Below, piece by piece: positions 1 through 10,602 of a stretch of DNA of 64,000 bases. A model generated the notes under the pieces. The model saw nothing but the letters and a program-made list of their open reading frames with translations. It was not told where the DNA came from and did not search any database. A program made the translations under genes and the position numbers. The stretch's first letter is position 1; each line of letters opens with the position of its first letter. Source of the DNA: Chara braunii (Eukaryota > Streptophyta > Charophyceae > Charales > Characeae); NCBI GenBank assembly GCA_003427395.1, contig BFEA01000251.1, forward strand, positions 1,751,296 to 1,815,295, read 5' to 3'.

Positions 1-148
1 AAGTGCCAGAGGAGGGATTGGAGAACGGGCGCCAACTGCAGAGGGCGCCAATAGTCAGGAACTGGAGATCAGAGACTCAAAATAAAATAGCAGCCTGGTG
101 GGTGGTAACCCGCGGACCAGGGATCGAGCCCTGGCTGAGTCCATAACA
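1..148 (+). repeat. Dispersed repeat A, partial copy (3' end)
   Basis: This stretch matches the 3' ends of two other copies in the window (5370-5851 plus, 6534-7015 minus). Shared blocks include a GGCGCCAACTGCAGAGGGCG segment and a conserved terminal block around CCAGGGATCGAGCCCTGG. Similarity between the copies stops at a terminal TAACA, and the flanks beyond it all differ, so this is a real element end. Ending in CA would suit an LTR. The terminal block also looks faintly like a tRNA T-arm, so a tRNA-derived SINE is an alternative. The left part lies outside the window. Confidence 0.55.
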
Positions 149-1789
149 ACTGTCTGGTCTGATCATCCTCATCCGGCACTATGACGGCATCCATTGACTC
201 TGGGACGACTAGGCTGATATCAATCGACACTGCCGGATCGACCTGCAACAAGACTGCCATACATCGTGCTGTCTCCTCGTCAGCTACACTCCGCAAGTAC
301 AACTCTGCCAGTGTGATCTCTCCCGACGCTCAGGTAAGTACCTCAATATGTATGGCTGTGGAGGTTGTCGAGATTCTGGATTCCTGGAGTAAAAGCAGGG
401 CACAACAAGGGGACTGTAACCATGTCTCAGATATCGGACCGGGCCGTGTCCCACTGGACATGCAAAGCTCCCAGTGAGCCGTTGTGAAGAAAGTATCTCA
501 CCAGATGGTAGGCTATCCGTCAAAAACAGCCTTCCTACACCTACAGTGGCTATGGGACCCGAGTGCTTAATCCCCGTGAGTCTCCCAATTAGAATAGTAC
601 CAGAAATCGGGGTTATTGATCCGGGTTATTGATCCCCCAGGCCTCTGTGTCAGACTGGTCTGTCTTTGGATGGGTAATACAGGATGTCAGCGGGTGGTCA
701 ATCTGAACTGCTCGCCCCCAGTGTGTATCAGTATTCTGGTCAGCTCTCACGGCTTTCTGAGCCTTCGTCACCTTGTCCTGTTATTGGTCTTTGGGAGATC
801 AGGAGTACCATTCTCAAAGTCGGACAGTACTCCTCCGGGAGTGGAAGGGACGTCAGGGAAGACAACTCTAAGCCACTGAGCCCTCAAGTGAAAAATATAG
901 TTGGCAATCTGATCAAATGTTGGCCTAGCTCGGTACACCACTGAACTGTTGTAATACAGACCTGAGTTTGAACTCTTCTGGAAGCAGACGAGTAAAATAC
1001 TGCAATTGAGAATCACCTAGGGACGCTCAGTTCGAATGATGATATCTCAAGTCCGTAGCCCATAAAAATAAACGTTATCCCTTCGAGCCCATATCTGCTT
1101 CCCTGACCCAGTAGGACACGGTGAGGGTGTACCTGGTTTCCGAAGCCTGAGTGGCTTGGATAACAAAAGTCTGATGTCCAGGGTGGTCGTGTGCGAACTT
1201 CTCAATCTGCTTGCCCCACTTGGGCATTGCAGATTGCAGAACCCACCTCAAGACCAACCTGAACGATGATGGGAGACCTGCCTGTGTAGACCCAAGTGAG
1301 TGCAATGTGCAATAACCCATGCCATATGTCTCGTGGAAATGAGGGTCATCAGTAGGCCTACTTGGCCGCCATCAGCCCAGGCCGAACAAGGGCAGAAAAG
1401 GCCCTTCACGAATTCAGGGCCTGCGCGTGTGACAGTTGACTTTAGTCAACTGTCGGTCCACCCAACAGTCAAACTCCAAAGGTACCTAGCCCAGGCCGTA
1501 GGTCAAGCACACACACTTGTTTGTAGGCAGGTACCCAGACAGCATCAGGTCCAAGGGAGAAGTCTGCAACTGTACAATCCGGGCCTTCAGCTGTGAGTCA
1601 ATCTGGACGACTGAGGGGAAAAGCACCGAGGCCAGACAGCCTCGCTTATTGCTACTTTAAGGCTGGCCTCGAGAGAGTCAAGGCATTCAGTCTTGCTATG
1701 CTGTTTTGACGCTGGCTCGACTTTGACACTACGCTGGTTTCATGCTGGCTGTGCACAGCGTCGCAGACGACAGCACAAGGTGGAGGCAG
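149..1789. other. No gene recognised
   Basis: Only short open frames without recognisable domains or low-complexity bias are visible on either strand. I see no splice-bounded exon, RNA gene or repeat copy that I can support here. Confidence 0.4.
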
Positions 1790-1824
1790 CATGCTGGCGC
1801 TTCTTCAGTGCGCCAGGCCATGCT

Positions 1825-2030
1825 GACGTGGCGCTGCCTCTGGTCTACGCGGCATGCTGATGTGGTGCTGCCTCTGGTATACGTGGCATGCTGATGTGGC
1901 GCTGCCTCTGGTCTTCGTGGCATGCTGATGTGGCACTGCCTCTGGTATACGTGGCGCTGCCTCTGGTCTACGTGGTGCTGCTTCTAGTCTACGTGGCATG
2001 CTGATGTGGTGCTGCTACTGGTCTACATTG
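1825..2030. repeat. Minisatellite, about 34-bp unit
   Basis: Tandem units built on CGTGGCATGCTGATGTGGCG followed by a CTGCCTCTGGTCTA-like tail. Full units are 34 bp; two internal units are shortened to about 21 bp by loss of the first part. Short open frames over it are repeat artefacts. Confidence 0.8.
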
Positions 2031-2514
2031 GTGATGTGGCGATTGCCACTTGTTTCGATTGGTGACGTGGCATTGTCCACGCTGTCTACATGAGGTGACT
2101 GGTTGCGAGGAGGAGGAAGATCGGGATCTGTGGTTGAAGGAGAACGGGTACTGACCTGGATTTGAACTTTGAAGTCGATACTGGAATCTGCAATGTCTTC
2201 ATGGTCTTCATGAGATTGAGTGCCACGTGGCACTTGTGTGTGTTATCAGGAATATACTTATTATCATTGTTGGTGTGGAGAGAGGGAGAAGCCCGGAGAA
2301 GGAGATGATTCAGCAGGGACAATTGTGTGAATCTTCATCTTCTCTTTTGTCTGTTCCCCCTCCACTCTCTTCTATCGATGATAATGAGATACTGTTGAGA
2401 TATCACTTCACGAGTTGGAGGCTTTGCTATAGATACTGACTCTACAGGTATCTGACAACATCTGAGTATCTGTCAGACTGGGTTCATTGCAAATGGACTC
2501 GTCGGAGTGGGCTC

Positions 2515-2880
2515 GATTTAGAAGTGCAATGAGGCGCCTGCCTGAACGGCCTGGCCGAAAGTGTAATAAGGGGCCTGCTTGAGTGGCCCGGCCAATAGCG
2601 TTATAAGCGGCCTGCATGAGTTGCCCGGCTGAAAGCGTAATGATGGGCCCGCCTGTATCAGAAAGCGACGAGCCCGCTGGAATGGACCTGGCTGAGAAAG
2701 CAATGGGCTCTCTGGAATAGGCAGGCTGAGAAAGCAATGGGCTCCCTGGAATGGGCCCAGCTGAGAAGTGCAATGAGGGGCCTGCCTGAGTGGCCTGGCC
2801 GAAAGTCTAATGAGGGCCTGGCTGAAAAGCCTGGGTTAGAATGATGGACCTGCCTGAGTGGGCCAACTGTAATGAGGGTG
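2515..2880. repeat. Minisatellite, about 37-bp unit
   Basis: Degenerate tandem units of the form GCAATGAGGGGCCTGCCTGA followed by GTGGCCTGGCCGAAAG. The first three units are each 37 bp; later units carry internal changes and shorter spacing. It is GC-rich and unrelated to the 34-bp array upstream. From 2905 to about 3110 a looser series of TTCCT/CTGCAA-type motifs follows. Confidence 0.75.
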
Positions 2881-3422
2881 TAAGGGACTGATTCAAAGTT
2901 CCCAAAAGTTCCCAAAAGTTCCTGCAACAGCAGCTGAAATTTCCTAGTTTGCAATCTCCTGAACATCTTTCTGAAACTTCCTGTCATGGCAACAGTGACT
3001 AGTCTGCAATACCTAGAAAACCTTCCTACACTCTACTGCCATGGCAGCAAGTACTGGTCCGCAACTTCCTAAGATTTACTGCAGTGGTGAGAGGGACTGG
3101 TCTGAAAATTTCTGAGATTCACTATCTGTGCCCTCACGAAGCGTCCCTTGCCCGAGAGCTCTGTCGACCTTTTTATCGGGGTCACCTAATGCTGCCATCT
3201 GGTGCTGATGATCGGGTGTCAATCAACCTAGCCAGTGTCCACTGTTCCTTTGTTTCCAAAGCTCAGGTTCGGATGCTCAATCAGATCGACAGTAAATTAT
3301 TTAAGGGCAATCATCGGTTGAAGGCTGATGCAGTCCTTACTCAGTGCTGCCGCGGCCAATCAGAACGCCAATAATCAAAATAAATAAATCAGGAAACTAC
3401 ACGGCGGTCATGAAAAGAGTTT

Positions 3423-3557
3423 GAAATTACACTTCGGGCAAAAAACAGGTTCGAATTGCACTTCGGGCAATGTATACAAGCCAGCTTTCCAGTCAGGTAG
3501 GGTTACGTGGGGGGGGTGCTATGTTCAGGGGAATCCCCGAAGTGTAATTTCGAATTC
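3423..3557. repeat. Short inverted repeat, possible MITE fragment
   Basis: GAAATTACACTTCGGG at 3423-3438 is the reverse complement of the sequence at 3535-3552, and a diverged second left copy lies at 3452-3467. A poly-G run sits in the spacer. The arms are short, and no target-site duplication is evident. Confidence 0.4.
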
Positions 3558-4860
3558 TTTTTGTGACTGTACTGAAGTTAACCCTAAATGAATAGTTAAC
3601 TCTTGAATCCCTCCCTCTGGGTAGCAGGGTTGAATGCGCTATTTGTAACTGATACCCGTTGTTCGGCAACTGGACAACGTCAAACAGGTAAACATGCTGA
3701 TCACGGCTTGGTCATTTTGTAGCTCAGTTCCACACCAGATTGGTAATTTTCTCTATGAAAAATTTCCCTTAGCACTTGAATGTGCATTGATTCTTAACCC
3801 TTATGTTCTTTCGTTCCTATTGCCGTGTTTGCTTGCTGTTATTGGGTTTTCTCATATGTATATTTTCTCGAAACAGCCATTCACTGTCCATGTAACTTGG
3901 AGTAACTCCATCATGTGCACACTGAATTTGTTAAGCGGGTGAAGCCACACTGGCCTTTCTTGTATGTTTTTAATGTTTCTGTTGCAAAGTGCCCTCTTTT
4001 AGTTGATCCATATGTGAGAACGTATATTGAACGAGTCTAACTACCCAATACACGAGTCATATTGATTGTGGAGGTAAGAGATATGAGTTATGCAGGTTCA
4101 GGTGCCGAAGTTGCTCGACATTATAGAGAGGGCAAGGGAAGAGGAAATGAGCATTCAACCGTATCAGAAGGGCATCAACAGTCATCAATAGGGGAGTGGA
4201 AGTTATGGCAAACAGCGAAGTGAGAGGGGATGGACTTGTGAAGAGTTTGCAAGCTCCCTTTTGACAAGGGTCGTTGCACACACTCCCTCCCCTTTTTAGC
4301 ATAGGAAACATTTGTCACAAGTTAGGCTCAGTGACCAACTGGGGGCACCCTTGCTCGGGGGCTCAAGGTGGACTGGCTGGACAGTTCACTCGGTTGTGTC
4401 CGGGGCCAGCCCACGTGCGGCGCATTCTCACTGCGGTAAGGTACTACTACTACTAGCTGCAACATGTTGGCATCATGTGTCATGCTGCCATATATGCATG
4501 CTGTTTTTTCATTGGGCATCACAGTGTCATGCACCCTCTGTTGATCCTCCTCTTCTTCTCCTCCCTCCCCACTCGCTCCCTGACACACGCACACAATCCT
4601 CCACCGCAGCCCTATGAACCTTGACACCCAAACAACTTTCGGACATCTTTGTGAACGAGCACCTCCACACAACTGCCTCTCTATTGTAATAATTCCCTCT
4701 GCTGTTTGCTTTTCTACCATTGGCCCAGGCAGGTTTCCAATGGCTCTGCCAATGCGGAAAAGCCTGCTAGCCTAGTGTAACATCAGGACTATTATGGCCC
4801 AATAAGGCCTGAATCTTGCAGTGTGAAATGCCTTCATAAGTTCCTGAATATCCTTTCCCG
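3558..4860. other. No gene recognised
   Basis: Mixed-composition sequence without recognisable coding, RNA or repeat features. Open frames are short and have no family signature. Confidence 0.4.
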
Positions 4861-4870
4861 GTCCTTGCTG

Positions 4871-4920
4871 GTCAATCGAGCTGTAACCTCCTCATGGGTT
4901 GGAGTTCGGAATGTTAAATG
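4871..4920 (+). ncRNA. Degenerate hammerhead ribozyme copy
   Basis: The stretch repeats the stem I hairpin GAGCTGTAACCTC and stem II start GTTGG of the hammerhead 82 bp downstream, in the same orientation. The catalytic core is mutated: the CTGATGA element reads CTCATGG and no GAAA element follows stem II. It should be inactive. It suggests the hammerhead unit was once tandemly repeated. Confidence 0.5.
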
Positions 4921-4954
4921 TCTCCCTAAATATCCACAGTTCATCCGTTCTGGC

Positions 4955-5003
4955 CTGTCGAGGTGTAACCTCCTGATGAGTTGGTGGAACTCCGACGAAA
5001 CAG
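4955..5003 (+). ncRNA. Hammerhead ribozyme motif, type III
   Basis: All conserved hammerhead core elements are present in order. Stem III 3' strand CCTG leads to the cleavage triplet GTC (4957-4959). Stem I is GAGGT/ACCTC (4960-4964 with 4968-4972) closed by a three-base loop. The core CTGATGA is at 4973-4979. Stem II is GTTGG/CCGAC (4980-4984 with 4992-4996) with one G-U pair and a seven-base loop. GAAA is at 4997-5000, followed by CAG completing a four-pair stem III. Cleavage is expected after C4959. Type III hammerheads with a very short stem III are known from plant retrozymes and viroid-like satellite RNAs. I see no retrozyme LTR, PBS or PPT around it. The three-base loop of stem I is smaller than in most fast natural ribozymes, so activity is uncertain. 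Confidence 0.8.
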
Positions 5004-5369
5004 CTTGCCACTGTGAATGAACTTATCTCTTGGACTCCAACAAGTTGACAATCCAGGTGTGCCACCACGACATGTGCAGGATGAACAGATGATAGTTTGT
5101 GAAAAGTCTTGCATCATACGTATGGTCGTAGTTTGTGGTGTCAATGGCTGTGGTGATGCCATAACAATAATGTCTGGTACGTAATGACCTGACTAAACAC
5201 GGACAGGGACACAGCTGATTTCTAAGTTTTCCTCGTGGACTGAATGCCTAGCTGAGTTTCCCGCTTGTTACTGAGTTCTCTAAGTCTGTGTGTCTGCACG
5301 CTTGCTGGTCTGCATGTCTGTCTGAGTGCTTGTCGGCTTGAGTGTGACGAGGCAGAGGCAGAGGCAGAG

Positions 5370-5851
5370 TAACGAGGCTGAGGGAGAGAGAGGAGAGGGT
5401 GAGAGCACACGCACACACTCGACTCGACGCAGACTCCACAAGACTCGACGGACGCATACACGAAGTCGGAAATTCGCAGTCTTCGATTCCGGAACGCAAT
5501 GTCGAAGCAAGTCACACTGAAGCACAAACACTGAGGCTGAAAACTGAATGCCCGTACTGGGCTTGAGTCCGGTCTCAAGTACCGGACTCAAATTCAGTCC
5601 GGAGGGCAGAAGTGCCATTGCCTCAGGACTGAAATGAGAATCGAAAGTCTGAGTCTGGGCGCCAGAATGTCGGATGGCGCCAAGTGTCGAAATCGAAAAG
5701 TGACAAAGGAGGGATTTGAAAACTGGCGCCAACTGCAGAGGGCGCCAACAGTCAGAAACTGAAGAGCAGGGGAAAAAAAAAAAAAAAAAAAAGCAGGCTG
5801 GCGGGTGGTACCCCGCGGACCAGGGATCGAGCCCTGGCTGAGTCCGTAACA
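5370..5851 (+). repeat. Dispersed repeat A, plus copy
   Basis: Homologous to the inverted copy at 6534-7015 over about 480 bp and to the left edge of the window. It contains a GA/CA-rich start, a block of GGCGCC motifs, a 20-base A run (5773-5792) and the conserved terminal block ending in GTAACA. The homology boundary at both ends makes it a discrete element, perhaps a solo LTR or a SINE-like unit. Open frames across it on both strands are shadows. Confidence 0.65.
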
Positions 5852-6001
5852 CTATCCCCTCCCTCTAGAATGCAACGTCCCGGCTGCCAAAAGCCATGAA
5901 ACAATGTTGAAGTCTGTGAAGGATGGGACGGGGCCGATCACTGGTCAACATGTCAAAAGGAAGAGGGGCATAATGTGGGTGGCCTGGATCTGGGAGTAAG
6001 A

Positions 6002-6260
6002 GGGAACGGGGTTATCCTATCAACGAGCTAAGGGGTTTTGCAGGGTATTTCTACTGATGTGCTAACGGGGCTGGGAAGCACGGGGAACAGGGTAATCCTA
6101 CCAACGCGCTGAGGGGTTTTGCAGGAATCAGGGTAGTTCTACTGATGTGCTAAGGGGGCTGGGAAGCACAGGGAACAGGCTAATCCTACTGATGAACTAA
6201 GGAGTTGGAAACAACAGGGAAACAAGGTAATTCTACTGATGAACTAGGAGATTCAAGCGA
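6002..6260. repeat. Tandem repeat, 80-90-bp unit
   Basis: About three degenerate units, each carrying GGGAACAGGGTAATCCTA, a GCTGAGGGGTTTTGCAG block and CTACTGATGTGCTAA. It sits between the two inverted copies of repeat A. The CTGATG strings here are part of the repeat and not hammerhead cores. Confidence 0.7.
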
Positions 6261-6533
6261 AAACAGTTTATGTGGTCTTTAAAAAAAAAGGAAATTTGGC
6301 TTGCGATGTACGGGGCAGGGTTGCTGAGGGTCGGGGATTTAGTGGTACAGGTTGAAAGTTTTGTGTAGCAGTCCATGTAGATGTCTTGAGAACAGGTCTT
6401 GAAAGGTGTCGCAGAAGTGTCGGTGAGAAAGCAGTCTTCAGCAGGTCTGTGATGTGGACGGCGAGAGCTTCAGCTTGAATGTCCCAGTAGCAGGATGCGT
6501 CCGGTACTCAGATCGGGTGCTGAGGTCTGATCC

Positions 6534-7015
6534 TGTTACAGACTCTGCCAGGGCTCAATCCCTGGTCTATCTTTTTGCTGTTTCGGCTGCATCCCGTTTT
6601 CGGCCTGGCACCCTTTTTCCAAACCCCTCATTTGGTACCGTAGGATTTTGGACAACTGGCGCCATGCTGCAATTCGGGCGCCACTTTCAAATACCGCATT
6701 TTTCAGTTCTGCCCTCGGGGCCTTTGCAGAAATGCCCCTGGTACCGTACGTGTCACCGGTACTTATACCGGCTCCCCGTACGGTACGGGAACGGGCCTCG
6801 TACCAGTTTCAGCTGCTGTACTTGGACTCAGTGTGACTTGCTCCTGTTTCGGCAATCGGGATCCAAGACTTCGACTTTGTGTCCCTGCCATTGTGTCTGC
6901 GTCCGAACCTCAGTCGTGTCGAGTGAGTGTGTGTGTGTGTGTGCTCTCACTCTCTCCCTCTCTCCCCTACTCCCTAGGCTCTCCCTGTCTCCCTCAGCCT
7001 CGCGCTCGTTAGAGA
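6534..7015 (-). repeat. Dispersed repeat A, inverted copy
   Basis: Reverse-complement homologue of 5370-5851. It starts (plus coordinates) with TGTTACAGACTCTGCCAGGG, the reverse complement of the conserved terminus. The two copies are clearly diverged, so they are old. With the plus copy it forms an imperfect inverted repeat with a spacer of about 680 bp. Confidence 0.65.
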
Positions 7016-7479
7016 TCCGAATAGCAGGTCGCAGACTGATCTTGATGTCCCTGTCAGAGGTGCTGCTCCAGAAGTCTACGAGTCCAAGGTGTCGGCCAAA
7101 GGGAACAGCATGGTGGCCAACCAGCTGTGTTATCTCCTCGTACTGAGTTGCATCATGCCATCGTCCCGATGCGGTTGCCATTAGATCCATTATCGCCGGC
7201 GACGCGCAAGGGCCACACAGGGAACTTGGACAAGGGAGACAAGGATGTGGCGGAGGACAGATGGGAGAAGGGGGCGAGATGGAGGCAAGAGTGGATTAGA
7301 CAGAGGGAGGTCAAGGGGCAAGGGCTTTGCTGGGGGCAGGGGTGCGTGTAGGGCAGGAATGCGGGGTTTTGGCGGGGTAAAGGTGGGGTTTATGCAAAGG
7401 TTTAGGGTTTGAGTTATATTATGTATCTAGGATATAGGGTGAGCACGATCATAGGCCCGAACAAGTTTCATAGCATTCT

Positions 7480-7827
7480 TAAGGTTAGCATGAGGTTCCC
7501 ATGTGGATTCTTCGCCAGGGTATCCTGTCCATTTAACTTCGTATATGTGATTGGTTCAGGGTGGTCGGATACCTATTTAGTTCTACGTCCTATGATGGCT
7601 TCAACGACGAATTCAGGGCCTGTGGGTAACATGATTGGTGGAGGTTTAGGATATGGGCGGTCAGTGAATCCGGGTGGGGATTCATGGTATTCTTTTAGGT
7701 ATTCTATGAGGAGGACAGGGTGGACACGATTCGTGTCAGGGGGGAGTTGGAGTTTGTAGTTGACGGGGGAGCTTTGTTCAAGGACGAGGAAGGGTCCGAG
7801 CCACTTGTTCGAGAGTTTCTTAGACAA
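7480..7827 (-). pseudogene. Chromodomain and integrase C-terminal tail of element 1
   Basis: The minus-strand frame from 7827 reads the typical gypsy link WLGPFLVLE, then VHPVLLIEYLKEYH and FVVEAIIGRR. An in-frame stop and frame change at about 7580 interrupt it. In the next frame the chromodomain core follows, with EVKWTGYPGEESTWEP readable near 7500-7545. Chromodomains of this kind target integration to particular chromatin marks. The arrangement marks the element as a chromovirus. Both breaks make it non-functional. Confidence 0.7.
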
Positions 7828-7941
7828 GCCGTGTTCGGGTTCAAAGCGTTTGGCGGAAAGCTAGACTTTGTCCCCTACTTTTTGAATGACACGTCACATC
7901 TGTGTTTTTAAGTCTTGTTGGCTTGTTGTTCTTGTGTTCTT

Positions 7942-8930
7942 TCAAGGGCGTCGGTTTGCTTCTCTGAGGAGTCGATTCATTGTCGCTACCCATTCCTTAA
8001 GGGAAGGGCAGGGTGTGGAGGGGTTGAGCTGCGAGGGAAGCAGGAAGTCAGAGGGCAAGCAAGGATGGTAGCCAAGGTCTAGGTAGAACGGGGGTATGCC
8101 AGTGGAAGGGCAAAGGGCGTTGTCATAGGCGATCTCAACGGTTGTGAGCAATTGGTCCCAATCGTGTTGGTGTGGATGACAATACTTCGGCAGGATTCTT
8201 TGGAGAGTATCGTTCATCGTCTCGGTTTGTCCATCGGTCTGGGGGTGGAATGCAGTGCTATACTTGAGTGTGGTTCCATATGCTTTGAAGAGGTGTTTCT
8301 AGAATTGTGAGAGGAAGAGGGTGTGATGTTCTCGGGGAGGCCGTGATGGTGTGCGACATGATCGAAGAAGAGGGTGGCGATGTCTCTGGCACTGTGCGAA
8401 GTCGTGCAAGGGATGAAGTGGGCACGTTTGGTCAAGCGGCGGACAATGACGTAGATGCAATCATGCCCGCTGTCGGTCTTGGGGAGGCCGCACACGAAGT
8501 CCATGGAGATGGACTGCCGCCGGTGAGTTGGGATGGGCAATGATTGGAGCTTGCCGGGTTTGGCCCGGTTCAAGGGGTTGACAGCTTGACACGTGGGGCA
8601 GGAGCGAATGTATGCTTTGGCGTCGACGAGCAGGGAAGACCAGTAGAAGTAGAGGGAGATGGTGTCTAAAGTTTTGTGGAAACCGAGGTGTCCTGCGGTC
8701 TTTGTGTTGCGGTGCTCGACCAAGAGTTGAGTACGGAGACCACATGCATCGAGGATGCAAAGTCGGCGAGTGCCTTTGGTATCGATGTAGAGAAGGTTGT
8801 CGTGAAGGGAGTAGTCGGGGACTGGGTCAAGATCGCGGAGCTTGTTGTAGATGGTGGCGAAGTTTGGGCAAGAGAGGTAGCCTTGGGTGTATCGATGATG
8901 GAGTGATGGGAGGAGTTGGATATCAGTCAT
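7942..8930 (-). pseudogene. Integrase of element 1, frame-broken
   Basis: The zinc-binding region is visible (GHLGFHKTLD, then CPTCQ), followed by the catalytic core start SMDFVCGLPKTDSGHDCIYV with the first catalytic aspartate. After HGLPENIT the frame shifts, so the second aspartate block is scrambled in the long frame. The region with the third acidic residue (QTDGQTET) lies around 8215-8245 in a different frame, and MNDTLQRILPKY and YHPCLPSDF continue to 7942. In a live element this enzyme inserts the cDNA into the host genome. At least one frameshift separates the two long open segments. Confidence 0.75.
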
Positions 8931-8955
8931 GGCGGCGTAGACTTTCTCGGGGGGC

Positions 8956-9923
8956 TTATGGTCGGGTCGTCGAGAGAGGGCATCTGCAACGTGGTTGCTT
9001 TTGTTGGGGGTATGGCAAATGGTGAATGTGAACTAGGTAAGGAAGTCTAGCCAGCGGGCTTGGCGTGGAGTGATATCTTTCTTGGAGAGTTTGGAGGAGA
9101 CGATGGTGTTTCTTGGAGAGTTTGGAGGAGACGATGGTGTTGTCAGTGCGGATGGTGAAGTATTGCCCGTCGAGGTACGAGCGCCAGACTGTGAGGGTAT
9201 GAATCACTGCGAGGAGTTCCTTCTTGTTCATCTCAGCTGGAAGGGGCTTCTTGCTTGCGAAGGCGATGGGGTATTCATCGGGTGGAGCCTTGGGGTGAGT
9301 GGGCGAGTCCTTGATGGAGGGGGTCTCGGCGGTGTCGTGGGGGAAATGTTGGGGTAGTACGGCTCCAATGGCGAAGTCAGAGGCGTCAGTGGTGACATAG
9401 AAATGGCGAGTGGGGTTGGCGATCTTGAGGACAGAGACCGTGGTGATGGTTGCTTGAGTAAGTCGAAAGTGTGTTGGCGGCGGTCGTTCCAGTTGAAGGG
9501 CTCGTTCTTGCGGGTGAGTTCGTGGAGAGGGTAAGAGATCTTGGAAAAGTTGTGAATGAACGGGCGGTAATAGTTGGCAAGGCCGAGGAAGGAACGAAGT
9601 TGGAGGAGGGTCTTGGGCAGGGGGTACTCGGCGAGGGTTGTGACCTTCGAGGGGTCCATACAGATGCCTTCAGCGGAGAAATTGTGGCCGAGGTATTTGA
9701 CGCTCGAAGGGGCAAACGTACATTTGTTGAGCTTGGCATAAAATTTTTGCTCTTGGAGGATCGAGAGGACTTGGCGAATATGCTGGAGGTGGGACTCGAA
9801 GGTGGGGCTAAAGATGAGGATGTCATCAAGGTACACGACAACACAGACTTCGAGGAGGTCACAGAAGATGTGATTCATGGTGGATTGGAATGTGGCGGGG
9901 GCATTGGCGAGTTTGAAAGGCAT
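8956..9923 (-). pseudogene. Reverse transcriptase and RNase H of element 1
   Basis: The RT palm is clear: MPFKLANAPATFQ and [11 protein letters not shown], an intact catalytic YLDD, followed by the thumb and connection (YLGHNFSAEGI, SFLGLANYYRPFI, PLHELTRK). The RNase H part follows in a shifted frame and ends with MNKKELLAVIHTL and the FTIRTDN block. Inside RNase H a 31-bp segment is duplicated in tandem (9080-9141). The frame also shifts near 9430-9460, so a full pol polyprotein cannot be made. Confidence 0.8.
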
Positions 9924-10134
9924 TACGAGGAACTCATAGTGCCCGAACTGAGAGCGGAATGCAGTCTGGTGGGGCTGAAGATGAGGATGTCATCAAGGTA
10001 CACGACGACACAGACTTCGAGGAGGTCACAAAAGATGTGATCCATGGTGGACTGGAATGTGGCGGGGCCATTGGTGAGTCCGAAAGGCATTGCGAGGAAC
10101 TAGTGCCCGAACCAAGAGCGGAATGCGGTCTTAT
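9801..10134 (-). repeat. Tandem 167-bp duplication inside the RT of element 1
   Basis: Copy 1 is 9801-9967 and copy 2 is 9968-10134. Both encode the palm segment from the [10 protein letters not shown]-like region through to YLDD. They differ at several positions, so the duplication is not an assembly artefact and is not very recent. Confidence 0.8.
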
Positions 10135-10199
10135 GAGTGTCCTCCTCTCAGATACGGATCTGGTCGAAGGGCAATCTTGGTGAAATATTTGGCTCCACG

Positions 10200-10602
10200 A
10201 AGTCGATCAAGGAGCTCGGAGATCCGAGGTAAGGGGTACTTGTTCTTGATCGTGATCCGGTTCAAGGTGCGATAGTCTGTTCACATGCGGAGTTTCGAAG
10301 TTCCACCTTTCTTTACAAAAAGGCAGCTAGTACCGAAGGGAGATGAACTCGGCTTAATGAACCGTTTTCACGGAGCTCATCGAGTTGCCACTTCATTTCT
10401 CTGACTTCGGGGACCGAGAGTTGGTATGGAGGACGGCACGGTGGAGAATGTTTGGGCTCCAAATCGATGGTATGGGATACCGCACGATCCGGAGGTAATC
10501 CGGCAGGCAGGGACTTAGGGGACGTCTTTGAACTCGTCGAGGATAGAGGTGAGGGCGGGGTCAGAGGGGGGGGCTTGATCGGGTTTGTCCATTGTGCAGC
10601 CT
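10200..10602 (-). pseudogene. N-terminal RT fragment of element 1
   Basis: LPPDRAVSHTIDLEP, RPPYQLSVPEVREMK and QLDELRENGSL are the standard start of a gypsy RT (fingers). Further codons with VPFFVKKGGTSKLRM-type similarity appear towards 10290. The frame ends abruptly at the LTR of element 2 near 10602. Confidence 0.7.

Larger units (their letters stand above)
7450..10602 (-). mobile_element. Ty3/gypsy chromovirus-type element 1, decayed and truncated
   Basis: Reading on the minus strand from 10602 downward, the order is reverse transcriptase, RNase H, integrase, chromodomain, which is the Ty3/gypsy pol order. Gag, protease and the 5' LTR are missing because the sequence is cut at about 10602 by the 3' LTR of element 2. 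Several frameshifts and stops show it is dead. It is a different family from elements 2, 3 and 6: its RT N-terminus reads LPPDRAVSHTIDLEP and its palm [13 protein letters not shown] 3' LTR should lie left of 7450, but I could not place one. Confidence 0.85.

Noticed and set aside
5800-5851. CCAGGGATCGAGCCCTGG as a tRNA gene 3' half
   Set aside because: The T-loop has the wrong length and no acceptor or anticodon arm is present; kept only as a feature of repeat A.
5280-5852. 190-codon minus-strand open frame
   Set aside because: It spans repeat A, including its poly-A run read as poly-Phe; the other copies do not preserve the frame.
6190-6275. CTGATGA followed by GGAAAC, resembling a hammerhead core
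   Set aside because: The string belongs to an 80-90-bp tandem repeat; stem II would be three pairs, and there is no cleavage triplet or stem III.
6454-7146. 230-codon plus-strand open frame
   Set aside because: It covers the inverted copy of repeat A and a GT microsatellite; no domain, and it is not conserved between copies.
9471-10040. 189-codon plus-strand open frame over element 1
   Set aside because: Antisense shadow of the reverse transcriptase; repeated [15 protein letters not shown] comes from the tandem RT duplication.
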